A stretch of DNA of 17,587 bases from Deltaproteobacteria bacterium (GTDB lineage Bacteria > Desulfobacterota > SM23-61): contig JACRCA010000210.1 of assembly GCA_016234425.1 (NCBI GenBank), positions 1 to 17,587 on the forward strand. Direction: 5' to 3'. Below the pieces are notes generated by a model. That model made no database searches. It was given only the letters and a program-made list of their open reading frames with translations, and was not told the origin of the DNA. Made by a program: the position numbers and the translations under genes. Each line of letters opens with the position of its first letter. The first letter of the stretch is position 1. Below, in pieces: positions 6,426 to 13,700 of the stretch.

Positions 6426-8513
6426 TTGGCCAGATTCAAGCTTGGAATCGACATAGGAGGAACGTTTACCGACTTTGTGCTCCTGGATGAAGAAAAAGGA
6501 TGGATGGAGGTCGGAAAATGTTTAACCACTCCGGAGGACCCTTCCCGGGCGGTTCAGATTGGCTTTACCGAGATCCTCCACAAGACTGCGATACCTGTGG
6601 AACAAATCTTTGCGGCCATTCATGGCACTACTCTGGTGACGAACACCCTCATCGAGCGAAACGGGGCGAAGACCGGGCTGATCGCCACCCAGGGATTCAG
6701 GGATGTGTTGGAAACGGGCAATGAGTTCCGTTACGAACTCTACGACCTCAAGATTGACCTCCCCAGGCCTTTGGTTCCGCGCTACTTAAGGTGCGGGGTA
6801 TCGCAAAGGATGACCCAGAAGGGAGAGGTCCTCCTCGAATTGGATATAAATGGGGTGCGGCAAATTGCCAAATACTTTCAGGCGCAGGGAGTTATCTCTG
6901 TGGCGGTCTGCCTGCTCCATTCATACATGAATCCGGATCACGAGAATCAGATCCAGGGTTTGTTAAGAAAAGAATTCCCCAACTTTCATGTATCCCTTTC
7001 CAGTCGGGTGAACCCAGAAATTCGAGAGTATGAACGGACTTCCACCACGGTGGCCAATGCCTACGTGCAGCCCCTTATGAAGCAATATTTGAAGCAAATC
7101 GACTCGGTACTGAAGGAGAAAGGATTTCGGGGTACTTTATTCATCATGTTATCCAGCGGAGGAATTACCAGCGTGGATTTAGCCGAAGAATTTCCCATCC
7201 GCCTCTGCGAGTCCGGTCCGGCAGCTGGGGCCCTGGTTTCCAGTTTTCATGCCAGCTATATGGTGATAAAGGACTTGATCTCCTTTGACATGGGAGGGAC
7301 GACAGCCAAGATTTGCTTGATCCACGATGGCCAACCTTCCCATTCCAAAGAATTCGAGGCCGCCCGGATCAGCCGTTTCAAAAAGGGAAGCGGCCTCAGC
7401 TTGAAAGTTCCTTCCGTTGAAATGATCGAGATCGGAGCCGGGGGTGGCTCCATAGGGTATGTAGACCGGCTTGGGCTGGTGAAAGTTGGCCCGGAGAGTG
7501 CTGGAGCTTCTCCAGGGCCTGCCTGCTACGGATTTGGCGGGAAAGAACCGACGGTTACAGATGCGGCTCTCATTTTAGGATATCTCAACCCCGATTATTT
7601 TCTGGGAGGGGAGATGCTGCTGGATGTGCCGGCTGCTTGGAAAGCGATGAAGGGGAAGCTGGCCGATCCGCTGAGTATCAGCGTGGAAGAGGCTGCGATA
7701 GGCATGGATAAAATTGTTACGGAGAACATGGCCACCGCCACCCGCATCCACATCGCCGAGAAAGGGAAGGACCCCAGAAAATATTCCTTGATGGCTTTTG
7801 GGGGTGCCGGCCCGATTCATGCCTTCCGCATTGCGGAAATCATGAAACTAAAAAGGATCATCTGTCCCGTGGCTGCCGGAACAGCCTCCGCGCTGGGTTT
7901 GCTGGTTGCCCCCATGGCCATAGATTATGTCCGCAGCTATATGGCCTGGCTCGACAAACTCGAATGGGAACGGGTAAATCATATCTTTGCGGATATGGAG
8001 AATGAAGCGACAAGTATTCTGCTGGCCACAGGAGTTGATCGAAAAGAGATCTTTTTCGAAAGAACGGCAGACCTGCGGTATGTGGGGCAGTTTTATGAAA
8101 TCCCTTCTCCCATCCCTCCGGGAAAATTAGGCCCGGATTTTCTTCCCAAGATCGTGGAAGATTTCTATCAAGCCTATGACCGAGCCTTTGGCCGCCACCT
8201 GACAGACTCTCCCATTCAGGCTCTCACCTGGAGGCTGAGAGCTAGCTGCCCTTCTCCCAGGTTAAAAATCCATTATTCTGGGAAGCGATCCACAATCGAA
8301 CCGTCTGGGATTAAAGGAAAGAGGAAAGCGTATTTTCCTGAACAGGGTGAGTTTGTGGAGACAACGGTTTATGATCGATACAGTTTAAGGCCTGCTTCCT
8401 CATTTCATGGACCTGCCATCATCGAAGAAAGGGAATCCACCACGATCGTGGGATTCAACTCGCGCTTCTTTATTGACGAATACCTGAATCTGGTGATTGA
8501 AAGAGAAGCTTAA
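6426..8513 (+). CDS. hyuA: Hydantoinase A/oxoprolinase family ATP-dependent protein (HyuA)
   Basis: This 695-aa protein has the full HyuA architecture. GIDIGGTFTDFVLLD at residues 7-21 is the phosphate loop of the ASKHA-type ATPase fold. IHGTTLVTNTLIERNGAKTG follows at about 65-84, then LSSGGITS and CESGPAAGALVSS near 240-275. ISFDMGGTTAKI (about 284-295) and GPACYGFGGKEPTVTDA (about 364-380) complete the pattern. Length matches the family (about 680-700 aa). HyuA is the ATP-binding subunit that, with HyuB, phosphorylates an amide, imide or enol for hydrolysis or carboxylation. The start is TTG at 6426, with AGGAG 9 nt upstream and a perfect family N-terminus (MARFKLGID). The order hyuB-hyuA, with a repeat element between, is unusual. 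Nothing in it looks broken. Confidence 0.94.
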   Translation: MARFKLGIDIGGTFTDFVLLDEEKGWMEVGKCLTTPEDPSRAVQIGFTEILHKTAIPVEQIFAAIHGTTLVTNTLIERNGAKTGLIATQGFRDVLETGNEFRYELYDLKIDLPRPLVPRYLRCGVSQRMTQKGEVLLELDINGVRQIAKYFQAQGVISVAVCLLHSYMNPDHENQIQGLLRKEFPNFHVSLSSRVNPEIREYERTSTTVANAYVQPLMKQYLKQIDSVLKEKGFRGTLFIMLSSGGITSVDLAEEFPIRLCESGPAAGALVSSFHASYMVIKDLISFDMGGTTAKICLIHDGQPSHSKEFEAARISRFKKGSGLSLKVPSVEMIEIGAGGGSIGYVDRLGLVKVGPESAGASPGPACYGFGGKEPTVTDAALILGYLNPDYFLGGEMLLDVPAAWKAMKGKLADPLSISVEEAAIGMDKIVTENMATATRIHIAEKGKDPRKYSLMAFGGAGPIHAFRIAEIMKLKRIICPVAAGTASALGLLVAPMAIDYVRSYMAWLDKLEWERVNHIFADMENEATSILLATGVDRKEIFFERTADLRYVGQFYEIPSPIPPGKLGPDFLPKIVEDFYQAYDRAFGRHLTDSPIQALTWRLRASCPSPRLKIHYSGKRSTIEPSGIKGKRKAYFPEQGEFVETTVYDRYSLRPASSFHGPAIIEERESTTIVGFNSRFFIDEYLNLVIEREA

Positions 8514-8551
8514 AGACAGGGTTCGAGGGTTCAAGGGCCTACAGTTTCGGG

Positions 8552-8580
8552 TTGCTTGGGGATGCGGGAGGTTTTACACT
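8552..8580 (+). promoter_or_regulatory. Weak candidate promoter upstream of the acyl-CoA synthetase-like gene
   Basis: TTGCTT (8552-8557) and TACACT (8575-8580) are 17 bp apart, with 3 and 4 consensus matches respectively. It lies in the 112-bp gap between hyuA and the chosen start at 8626. Suggestive only. Confidence 0.2.
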
Positions 8581-8613
8581 ACGCCGCCAAAACATGACTA
8601 TACATCTTCAAAG

Positions 8614-8620
8614 AAAGGAA
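8614..8620 (+). promoter_or_regulatory. Ribosome binding site supporting a TTG start at 8626
   Basis: AAAGGAA lies 5 nt before the TTG at 8626. The frame stays open upstream to a TTG at 8497 inside hyuA, but the extra residues do not resemble the family, and this site marks the better start. Confidence 0.5.
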
Positions 8621-8625
8621 AAACC

Positions 8626-10092
8626 TTGAAGGAAAAAAACTGGACAGATGAAGGCCAAGATCTTGATCTCCTTTTCAGGCCTCGCTCCCTGGCAATCATT
8701 GGTGTTTCCCGAGATCCTAGCAGAGGTGGTGGGTTTATCTGGTCGAGAGTTCAGAGACAAGGCTATCGCGGTAAAAAATATCCCATAAGCATAAGTTGTA
8801 CTGAATTGGACGGGGTTCCTTGTCACCGTTCCGTATCCGACATCGGTGAGCCCATTGACTTGGCCATCGCCGCTATCCCTGCGGCCGCTGTGGAAAGTGT
8901 GCTGACCGATTGTGCTAAAAAAAGAATCAAATTTGTCGTTATTCATTCGGCTGGTTTTGCCGAGTTGGGGGAAGAGGGAAGAGCTCTGCAGGAAAGAGTA
9001 CTTATGGTGGCGCGAAACAGTGGGATGCGGGTAGTAGGACCGAACTGCATGGGCATTTTTTGCCCGGATGTATGGCTGAATACGATCGTCGAACTCGAGG
9101 AAGCAGACTCGCAGCCGGGAAGTACTGCTTTCTGCGGGCAAAGTGGTTGGGCCACAGAGGATTTTATTGCCGGGGGAAGTGCCCGGGGACTCAGGTTTAG
9201 CACCGTCATTAGCAGCGGAAATCAAGCAGATCTAGATCTTCTCGATTATGTCTCCTATTTTGGCAGAGACCCTTCGACCAGAGTTATCTGTGCTTACACG
9301 GAAGGCATTCCGCGAGGGAGGAAACTTCTGGGTCTCGCCTCCAAAATAGGCCGCACAAAACCTCTCATTATCTGGAAATCGGGATTTAGTCAGGCCGGGG
9401 CACGAGCTGCTCTGTCCCATTCAGGGTCTATCGCCGGAAATCGAGAAACATGGCTCGGTGCTGCGCGCAGCTCAGGAATTATCACGGCTGAGGGATTTGA
9501 AGATCTGGTCGATCTGGCCGTAGCATTCTCCACCCCCCCATTTCCGAAGAGCAGAAAAGTAGGAATCATGGCCGAGGCGGGAGGCGGCGCGATATGCGCT
9601 TCGGATGCCTGCGAAAACCTGGGATTAGAAGTGAAACCATTCAGTTCTGAGCTGAGAGATCAACTTACCGGGTTTTTAAAAAAGTATCTTCCGCCTTTCT
9701 CCGGCACCAGCAACCCCCTGGACCTGGTATGGCTCCCCATGGAAACGGCCTTGACCATATGCACAAAGTGCCTTGAGCTTATGGCCAGCGAGATTGACTC
9801 GGTCATTTTCATGTCCTATCTACCCTTCTCCTTGCCGGATATGAGACCGAGATACATTGAAACTCTTGGCCAGCTAAGAGATAGACTCAATCTGCCCATT
9901 TATGTTGTACCACCTTATGCTGCAAGAGCGGGGGATGCCCTGAGGGAATTTACGATCGCCGGCCTGCCCGCTTTCCCCTCATTTGAAAGAGCAGCCAGGG
10001 CGATATCTGCCACCTCCGGTTGGCAAGCTTGGGTTTCTTCTGGATGGTTTGTCAACTTTGTCAACGAAAGCCCTGGGGAAGATAGGGACTGA
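8626..10092 (+). CDS. Stand-alone NDP-forming acyl-CoA synthetase, alpha (CoA-binding/CoA-ligase) protein
   Basis: With a TTG start at 8626 this gives 488 aa. Residues 14-28 (LLFRPRSLAIIGVSR) open a CoA-binding Rossmann domain like that of succinyl-CoA synthetase alpha. RVVGPNCMGIF (about 135-145) and SSGNQADLDLLDYVSYFGRDPST (about 196-218) follow. ALSHSGSIAGN (262-272) contains the histidine, His265, that is phosphorylated in ADP-forming acetyl-CoA synthetases. A second flavodoxin-like domain follows, with EAGGGAICASDACENLGLEV and SNPLDLVWLP. The C-terminal ATP-grasp domain of fused enzymes is absent and no separate beta subunit is in the window, so catalysis would need a distant partner. 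The protein could make ATP from an acyl-CoA or act in CoA transfer. It follows hyuA by 112 bp on the same strand and ends 58 bp from a convergent gene. Confidence 0.85.
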   Translation: MKEKNWTDEGQDLDLLFRPRSLAIIGVSRDPSRGGGFIWSRVQRQGYRGKKYPISISCTELDGVPCHRSVSDIGEPIDLAIAAIPAAAVESVLTDCAKKRIKFVVIHSAGFAELGEEGRALQERVLMVARNSGMRVVGPNCMGIFCPDVWLNTIVELEEADSQPGSTAFCGQSGWATEDFIAGGSARGLRFSTVISSGNQADLDLLDYVSYFGRDPSTRVICAYTEGIPRGRKLLGLASKIGRTKPLIIWKSGFSQAGARAALSHSGSIAGNRETWLGAARSSGIITAEGFEDLVDLAVAFSTPPFPKSRKVGIMAEAGGGAICASDACENLGLEVKPFSSELRDQLTGFLKKYLPPFSGTSNPLDLVWLPMETALTICTKCLELMASEIDSVIFMSYLPFSLPDMRPRYIETLGQLRDRLNLPIYVVPPYAARAGDALREFTIAGLPAFPSFERAARAISATSGWQAWVSSGWFVNFVNESPGEDRD

Positions 10093-10150
10093 TTTGCCAG
10101 AAAACGAAGCCAGGCGGCACCAGCCTCAACCACTCCCGATGTCATACGGT

Positions 10151-10666
10151 TCAACGGTAGCTTTCTCTGAGAGCTCTGGCCATGGCTAGCCTCTTGTCAG
10201 CTGGTTCACCCTCGCTGATTTCCTTCGACATCTGAAATCGTCGCTCCTTTTGGGATGCCTCGTCGGGCTCAGCATAGACAATTGCATTGGGCTGACACAC
10301 CTTCACGCATTCCGGCTCACCTCCACAAAGATCACATTTGCACGCCATCGCCTCGTCGTCGAGCCATACCATGCCGTAGGGGCAGGCGTTGACACACTCA
10401 GCACATCCCGTACACGCGTCCCTGGCGACAACCACCGCGCCCATGTCATTCCGAGAGATCGCGTCCACGGGACAGGCCTCGGCACAAGCAGGCTTCTCAC
10501 AGTGAAAACAGATATTCGGTACTGAGAGGCCATCTCGAGGGAAGTTCAGAAAGTGGATCCGCGATCTTGTGGGCCAAAAGGCTCCCTCTTTTACGGCGGA
10601 ACAGGCCAGTTCGCACCGACCACAACCCGTGCACTTTTCGATTCCTGACAGGATAACCCTCTGCAT
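10151..10666 (-). CDS. Four-cluster ferredoxin-like electron-transfer subunit (HycB/DmsB type), AOR partner
   Basis: This 171-aa protein has sixteen cysteines in four groups: C12-C15-C18-C22, C53-C56-C61-C65, C85-C88-C91-C95 and C111-C114-C120-C124. The pattern is that of the HycB/DmsB/AOR-associated polyferredoxins, which hold four [4Fe-4S] clusters. There is no twin-arginine or Sec signal, so it is cytoplasmic. The ATG at 10666 lies 2 bp after the AOR stop, and its GGAGGAGAG ribosome site is inside the AOR C-terminal codons, so translation is likely coupled. It should carry electrons from the tungstopterin subunit to ferredoxin or another acceptor. A basic and acidic tail after about residue 135 lacks cysteines. 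It is the last gene of the leftward operon; no clear terminator was seen in the 58-bp convergent gap. Confidence 0.92.
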   Translation of the reverse strand: MQRVILSGIEKCTGCGRCELACSAVKEGAFWPTRSRIHFLNFPRDGLSVPNICFHCEKPACAEACPVDAISRNDMGAVVVARDACTGCAECVNACPYGMVWLDDEAMACKCDLCGGEPECVKVCQPNAIVYAEPDEASQKERRFQMSKEISEGEPADKRLAMARALRESYR

Positions 10667-10668
10667 GG

Positions 10669-12450
10669 TTATTCTCTCCTCCTGGTTGAAGCGAAGGCCG
10701 CAATACCGAGAGCCCCGAGTTTCTCAGCCTTGGGAACCCCATTGGCGTCCCAGCCCCTTATCCGGTAATAGATCTGCAGCATTTTCTCAAAGTCTTCGGC
10801 TGAAAGGACTTTCCCCTCGTTGGTTCCTTTTTTTAATGGTTCCCTTTTAAGACGTATTGGGATCTCGTCGTCGGCTCTGGTGAAGCCAGCTTTCAAGTTG
10901 AAAATCCGAGATAGATTCCAGATTCGCTCACCCATCCGTTCCAGTTCCTCCGAAGTTATCTCTTTTCCCAACCCATACTTGAGAAACTGAGACATAATCT
11001 GCGTATTGACCGATCCCCAGAAATCACAGAAGCACATGGACCATTTTATGCTATTGGTATTCTGTCCCGCCGCGACTTCCTGGGCCATGGCTTCCAAATC
11101 AAATGGTGTTTGGCTAAAAATTGTAAAAGCCCTGAGATGGCAGGCACCCCGCTCTGAGGTAGCGTAGGCGAGACCCATGCCGTAGTTCCCGCGGGGCTCA
11201 TAACCCGGCAGTTCCAGGTTCTTGATCTCCATCGCGAATTCCTTGCCCCCATACTTTTCCGCAATATATCGAACGCCCTGAGCCAGTTCCTTCCCCCGCG
11301 CCCTAAGACTGGCAATCTCATCAGGGATCTTCAGGTAGTTGTCTGTGTCTCCAAAGGTGGCTCCAAAGTCGTGAATCCCTTTCTCGGTCAATTCCATGGC
11401 AAAGGCAATGGTATTGCCCGTCGAAATAGTGTCCAGCCCCAAATCATCGCAGCGCTCGTTGAACCGGGCCACGGTCTCTATGTCGGCAATCCCACAATTG
11501 GAGCCGGCCAGGGCGAGGGTTTCATATTCGGGTCCCTCGACCATGGTTCTTTCTGTCCTCACGTAATTCCCGCAGGCCAGTGGGCAACTTCGACAGGCCC
11601 TGGCTCCTTTCTTGATGGATCTGACCGAATCTGAGTTGATCTTCCTCCATCCATCGAAAGTTCCTTCTTGGAAATTGCGGGTGGGATGGATGCCCATTTC
11701 ATTGGTGATTTCCACCAGAATGGGGGTCCCATCCGTGTGAGCCCATAAGTTATCCTTCGTCATCAGGTTTTCCGCCGAGACCTTTCTCACATAGTCGAGA
11801 AAACCCTTCAGGTCAGCCACATGGACCGAGCCTGTGCCCCGGATGGCGATGGCCTTGAGATTCTTGCTTCCCATGAGCGCCCCGCTTCCGTCGCGGCCCA
11901 GCTGACGGTACGCTTCACTTCCGATGCAGGCCATCGGAATGAGTCTCTCCCCCGCGGGCCCGATGGAAAAGATTTTGATTTCGGGATCTTTTTCGAGTTC
12001 TCCGAGCTCTTTTTCGGTTGCAAAGATCCCTTTGCCCCAGAGATTTTCCGCGTCTTTGATCTCGATATTCTTGTTCCGAATAGACAAATAGACAGGTTTC
12101 TCGGCCTTTCCCTTGATGATAATTCCGTCATAGCCAGCGTATTTGAGCTCGGCGGCGATGGCCCCTCCCACATTCGACTCAAAGAGGGTTCCCGATTTTG
12201 GAGACTTCGAAATCAGGGGCATCCGGGAGGTCAGGGGCGCCAGCGTTCCAGCCAAGGGGCCGTTCATAAAGATCATGGCATTGGCCGGGGACAGCGGATC
12301 TATCTTGGGGTCAATTTCGTCCCACAGATAACGAAAGCCCAATCCCATCCCTCCGATGTATTCGGAGATCCAATCTCTCCGAGTCTCCTCTACTGTGATT
12401 TTTCCTTCCGTCAAATCCACCCGAACGATCTTTCCTGCGTAGAGATTCAC
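10669..12450 (-). CDS. aor: Aldehyde:ferredoxin oxidoreductase (tungstopterin enzyme)
   Basis: This 593-aa protein has normal AOR length and co-linear motifs. N-terminal MNLYAGKIVRVDLTEGKI leads into GGMGLGFRYL and GPLAGTLAPLTSRMPLISKSPKSG (pterin-binding domain 1). The cluster motif CRSCPLAC gives C286, C289 and C293, and the fourth ligand is probably C473 or C475 in SMCFCDFWG. DDLGLDTIS (335-343) is the DxxGLD tungstopterin motif. The enzyme oxidises aldehydes to carboxylic acids and reduces ferredoxin; family cousins include benzoyl-CoA reductase BamB and others, so the exact substrate is inferred. It starts at a GTG (12450) behind a strong AAGGAGGT. The downstream ferredoxin is its likely electron partner. 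The upstream GRE activase is 68 bp away. Here it probably consumes an aldehyde made by the GRE or SDR. Confidence 0.93.
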   Translation of the reverse strand: MNLYAGKIVRVDLTEGKITVEETRRDWISEYIGGMGLGFRYLWDEIDPKIDPLSPANAMIFMNGPLAGTLAPLTSRMPLISKSPKSGTLFESNVGGAIAAELKYAGYDGIIIKGKAEKPVYLSIRNKNIEIKDAENLWGKGIFATEKELGELEKDPEIKIFSIGPAGERLIPMACIGSEAYRQLGRDGSGALMGSKNLKAIAIRGTGSVHVADLKGFLDYVRKVSAENLMTKDNLWAHTDGTPILVEITNEMGIHPTRNFQEGTFDGWRKINSDSVRSIKKGARACRSCPLACGNYVRTERTMVEGPEYETLALAGSNCGIADIETVARFNERCDDLGLDTISTGNTIAFAMELTEKGIHDFGATFGDTDNYLKIPDEIASLRARGKELAQGVRYIAEKYGGKEFAMEIKNLELPGYEPRGNYGMGLAYATSERGACHLRAFTIFSQTPFDLEAMAQEVAAGQNTNSIKWSMCFCDFWGSVNTQIMSQFLKYGLGKEITSEELERMGERIWNLSRIFNLKAGFTRADDEIPIRLKREPLKKGTNEGKVLSAEDFEKMLQIYYRIRGWDANGVPKAEKLGALGIAAFASTRRRE

Positions 12451-12502
12451 GGTAACCTCCTTTTTTTATAGCTAGACGGGAACAGGCGGAAACCTCTTTT
12501 TC

Positions 12503-12520
12503 GATCTGATTTTGCAGATC
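12503..12520 (-). other. Hairpin across the GRE-activase stop codon
   Basis: GATCTG and CAGATC (12503-12508 and 12515-12520) form a perfect 6-bp stem with a 6-nt loop, overlapping the TGA of the activase gene. There is no T-run after it on the minus strand, so it is not a terminator. It could mark an mRNA processing point before aor, or be chance. Confidence 0.3.
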
Positions 12521-13460
12521 AATCTGGATATCCAATACCCTGGATTCTAGTGGAAAAACCAAAAGATATCATCAAATCTTTCAAATTCATCACGTGGCGT
12601 TGGGAAGGAGGCTCCAGATGGATAAGATCATATTTTCTTTGTAAATACTCATATTTGGCCACGCCCAATTTGTGGTAGGGAAGGAGCTCAATATGCTGGA
12701 GGCCTTTATGATCGATTCCTATCAGAAAATTGGCTATCCCTTCGATTTCCTGAAAGTCATCGTTTATGCCGGTTACCAGAGGGATTCGGAGGATCGTCCG
12801 AACCTCCTTCTTCAAGAGTTGTTTTACGTTGTTCAGAATCTTCTTGTTGGAAACCCCAGTAAAATTCTTGTGTCTTTCGGGATGGATATGTTTGATGTCG
12901 AAGAAAACAAGATCCAGATAATCCAAGAGTTGATTGAAAACCCCCCAGGCCACATAACCACAGGTCTCCATGGCCGTGTGAATATTCAAGCTCTTGCACT
13001 TTTTCAATATCCCCAGCGCAAATTCTGGCTGGGCGGTCGGCTCTCCTCCCCCCAGGGTAACACCTCCGCCCGAATTGAAATAGAATGGGAAATCCTTTTT
13101 GATGATCTCGAAAACTTCCTCGTAGCTGATCTCATATCCTGCCAGCCGCATTGCCTCGTTTGGACATGCCGAAACGCATTGGCCACAACCTCGGCATTCC
13201 CTCCTGTTTATCCTTAACGAGGTTTCTCTCCCATTCTCCCCTGATTCAAGAGTCAGGTTACCGGATTCGCAGGCTTTAACACATTTCCCACACCTTACAC
13301 ACCGGTCGGTGTAATACATCAAATCGCTTCCCTTGTTCTGACTTTCCGGGTTCGAGCACCACTGGCATCTTATTGGACATCCCTTGAAAAAGACCAGCGT
13401 CCGGATACCGGGTCCGTCATGAATTGAAAACCTCTGGATGTCAAAAACCCTACCTACCAA
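12519..13460 (-). CDS. Glycyl radical enzyme activating enzyme (radical SAM, with two-cluster ferredoxin insert)
   Basis: From a TTG at 13460 this gives 313 aa, the usual size. It begins MVGRVFDIQRFSIHDGPGIR, the family hallmark. The radical-SAM motif CPIRCQWC (C28, C32, C35) follows, then two ferredoxin-like groups (C54-C57-C60-C64 and C89-C92-C95-C99), and GGGVTLGGGEP (SAM-binding GGE region). The protein cleaves S-adenosylmethionine and abstracts a hydrogen from the GRE glycine. The two-cluster insert is typical of activases for the dehydratase/decarboxylase GREs rather than of PflA. The frame is open further upstream to 13640, but those residues are unlike the family, and GAGGAA sits 6 nt before the TTG. 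It lies downstream of the GRE after a 240-bp gap that holds a terminator-like hairpin. Confidence 0.93.
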   Translation of the reverse strand: MVGRVFDIQRFSIHDGPGIRTLVFFKGCPIRCQWCSNPESQNKGSDLMYYTDRCVRCGKCVKACESGNLTLESGENGRETSLRINRRECRGCGQCVSACPNEAMRLAGYEISYEEVFEIIKKDFPFYFNSGGGVTLGGGEPTAQPEFALGILKKCKSLNIHTAMETCGYVAWGVFNQLLDYLDLVFFDIKHIHPERHKNFTGVSNKKILNNVKQLLKKEVRTILRIPLVTGINDDFQEIEGIANFLIGIDHKGLQHIELLPYHKLGVAKYEYLQRKYDLIHLEPPSQRHVMNLKDLMISFGFSTRIQGIGYPD

Positions 13461-13466
13461 TGGGGA

Positions 13467-13472
13467 TTCCTC
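13467..13472 (-). promoter_or_regulatory. Ribosome binding site fixing the activase TTG start
   Basis: GAGGAA on the minus strand lies 6 nt before the TTG at 13460. It supports a start that gives the canonical activase N-terminus over the longer open frame. Confidence 0.7.
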
Positions 13473-13517
13473 ACAGCGGGTGTTGATCAGGCTGAAAAGC
13501 CGCCTTATGATGAATAA

Positions 13518-13541
13518 GTTTCCAGGCCATCGGCCTGAAAC
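13518..13541 (-). other. Hairpin in the GRE-activase intercistronic leader
   Basis: On the minus strand GTTTC-AGGCC pairs with GGCCT-GAAAC with one bulged G and a GAT loop. No T-run follows. It lies about 55 nt before the activase ribosome site and may stabilise the processed activase mRNA. Confidence 0.4.
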
Positions 13542-13595
13542 GAGCGGCCACGCAGGGCAGAGTCTGTTGGAGCGCCATAAAATATGGCTGAACTG

Positions 13596-13622
13596 AAAAA
13601 CCTCGGGTTGCCCCAAGGCTTT
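13596..13622 (-). terminator. Terminator-like attenuator between the GRE and its activase
   Basis: On the minus strand CCTTGGG-GCAA-CCCGAGG forms a 7-bp stem (one G-U) capped by a GNRA-type GCAA loop and followed immediately by TTTTTC. The preceding AAA can extend the stem into the T-run. It lies about 80 nt past the GRE stop. It would end most transcripts after the abundant GRE and let a minority continue into the activase, AOR and ferredoxin. Confidence 0.65.
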
Positions 13623-13700
13623 CCCACGGTAAGTGAACACGGAACCGATGCGTATCCGTCAATTTACTGGAAAACACCAGGTCGGGAATGCGACTTGGGT

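Noticed and set aside
8497..8625. Longer start of the acyl-CoA synthetase-like gene inside hyuA
   Set aside because: The 43 extra residues are low-complexity and not family-like; the TTG at 8626 has a ribosome site 5 nt upstream.
10151..12450. AOR plus ferredoxin as benzoyl-CoA reductase BamBC
   Set aside because: No other Bam subunits or aromatic-ring genes are present, and the four-cluster HycB-like ferredoxin and 593-aa length fit an ordinary AOR pair better. Not fully excluded without a phylogeny.
13461..13640. 60-residue N-terminal extension of the GRE activase
   Set aside because: The extension is unlike any activase N-terminus and covers the terminator-like hairpin; the TTG at 13460 with GAGGAA gives the canonical start.
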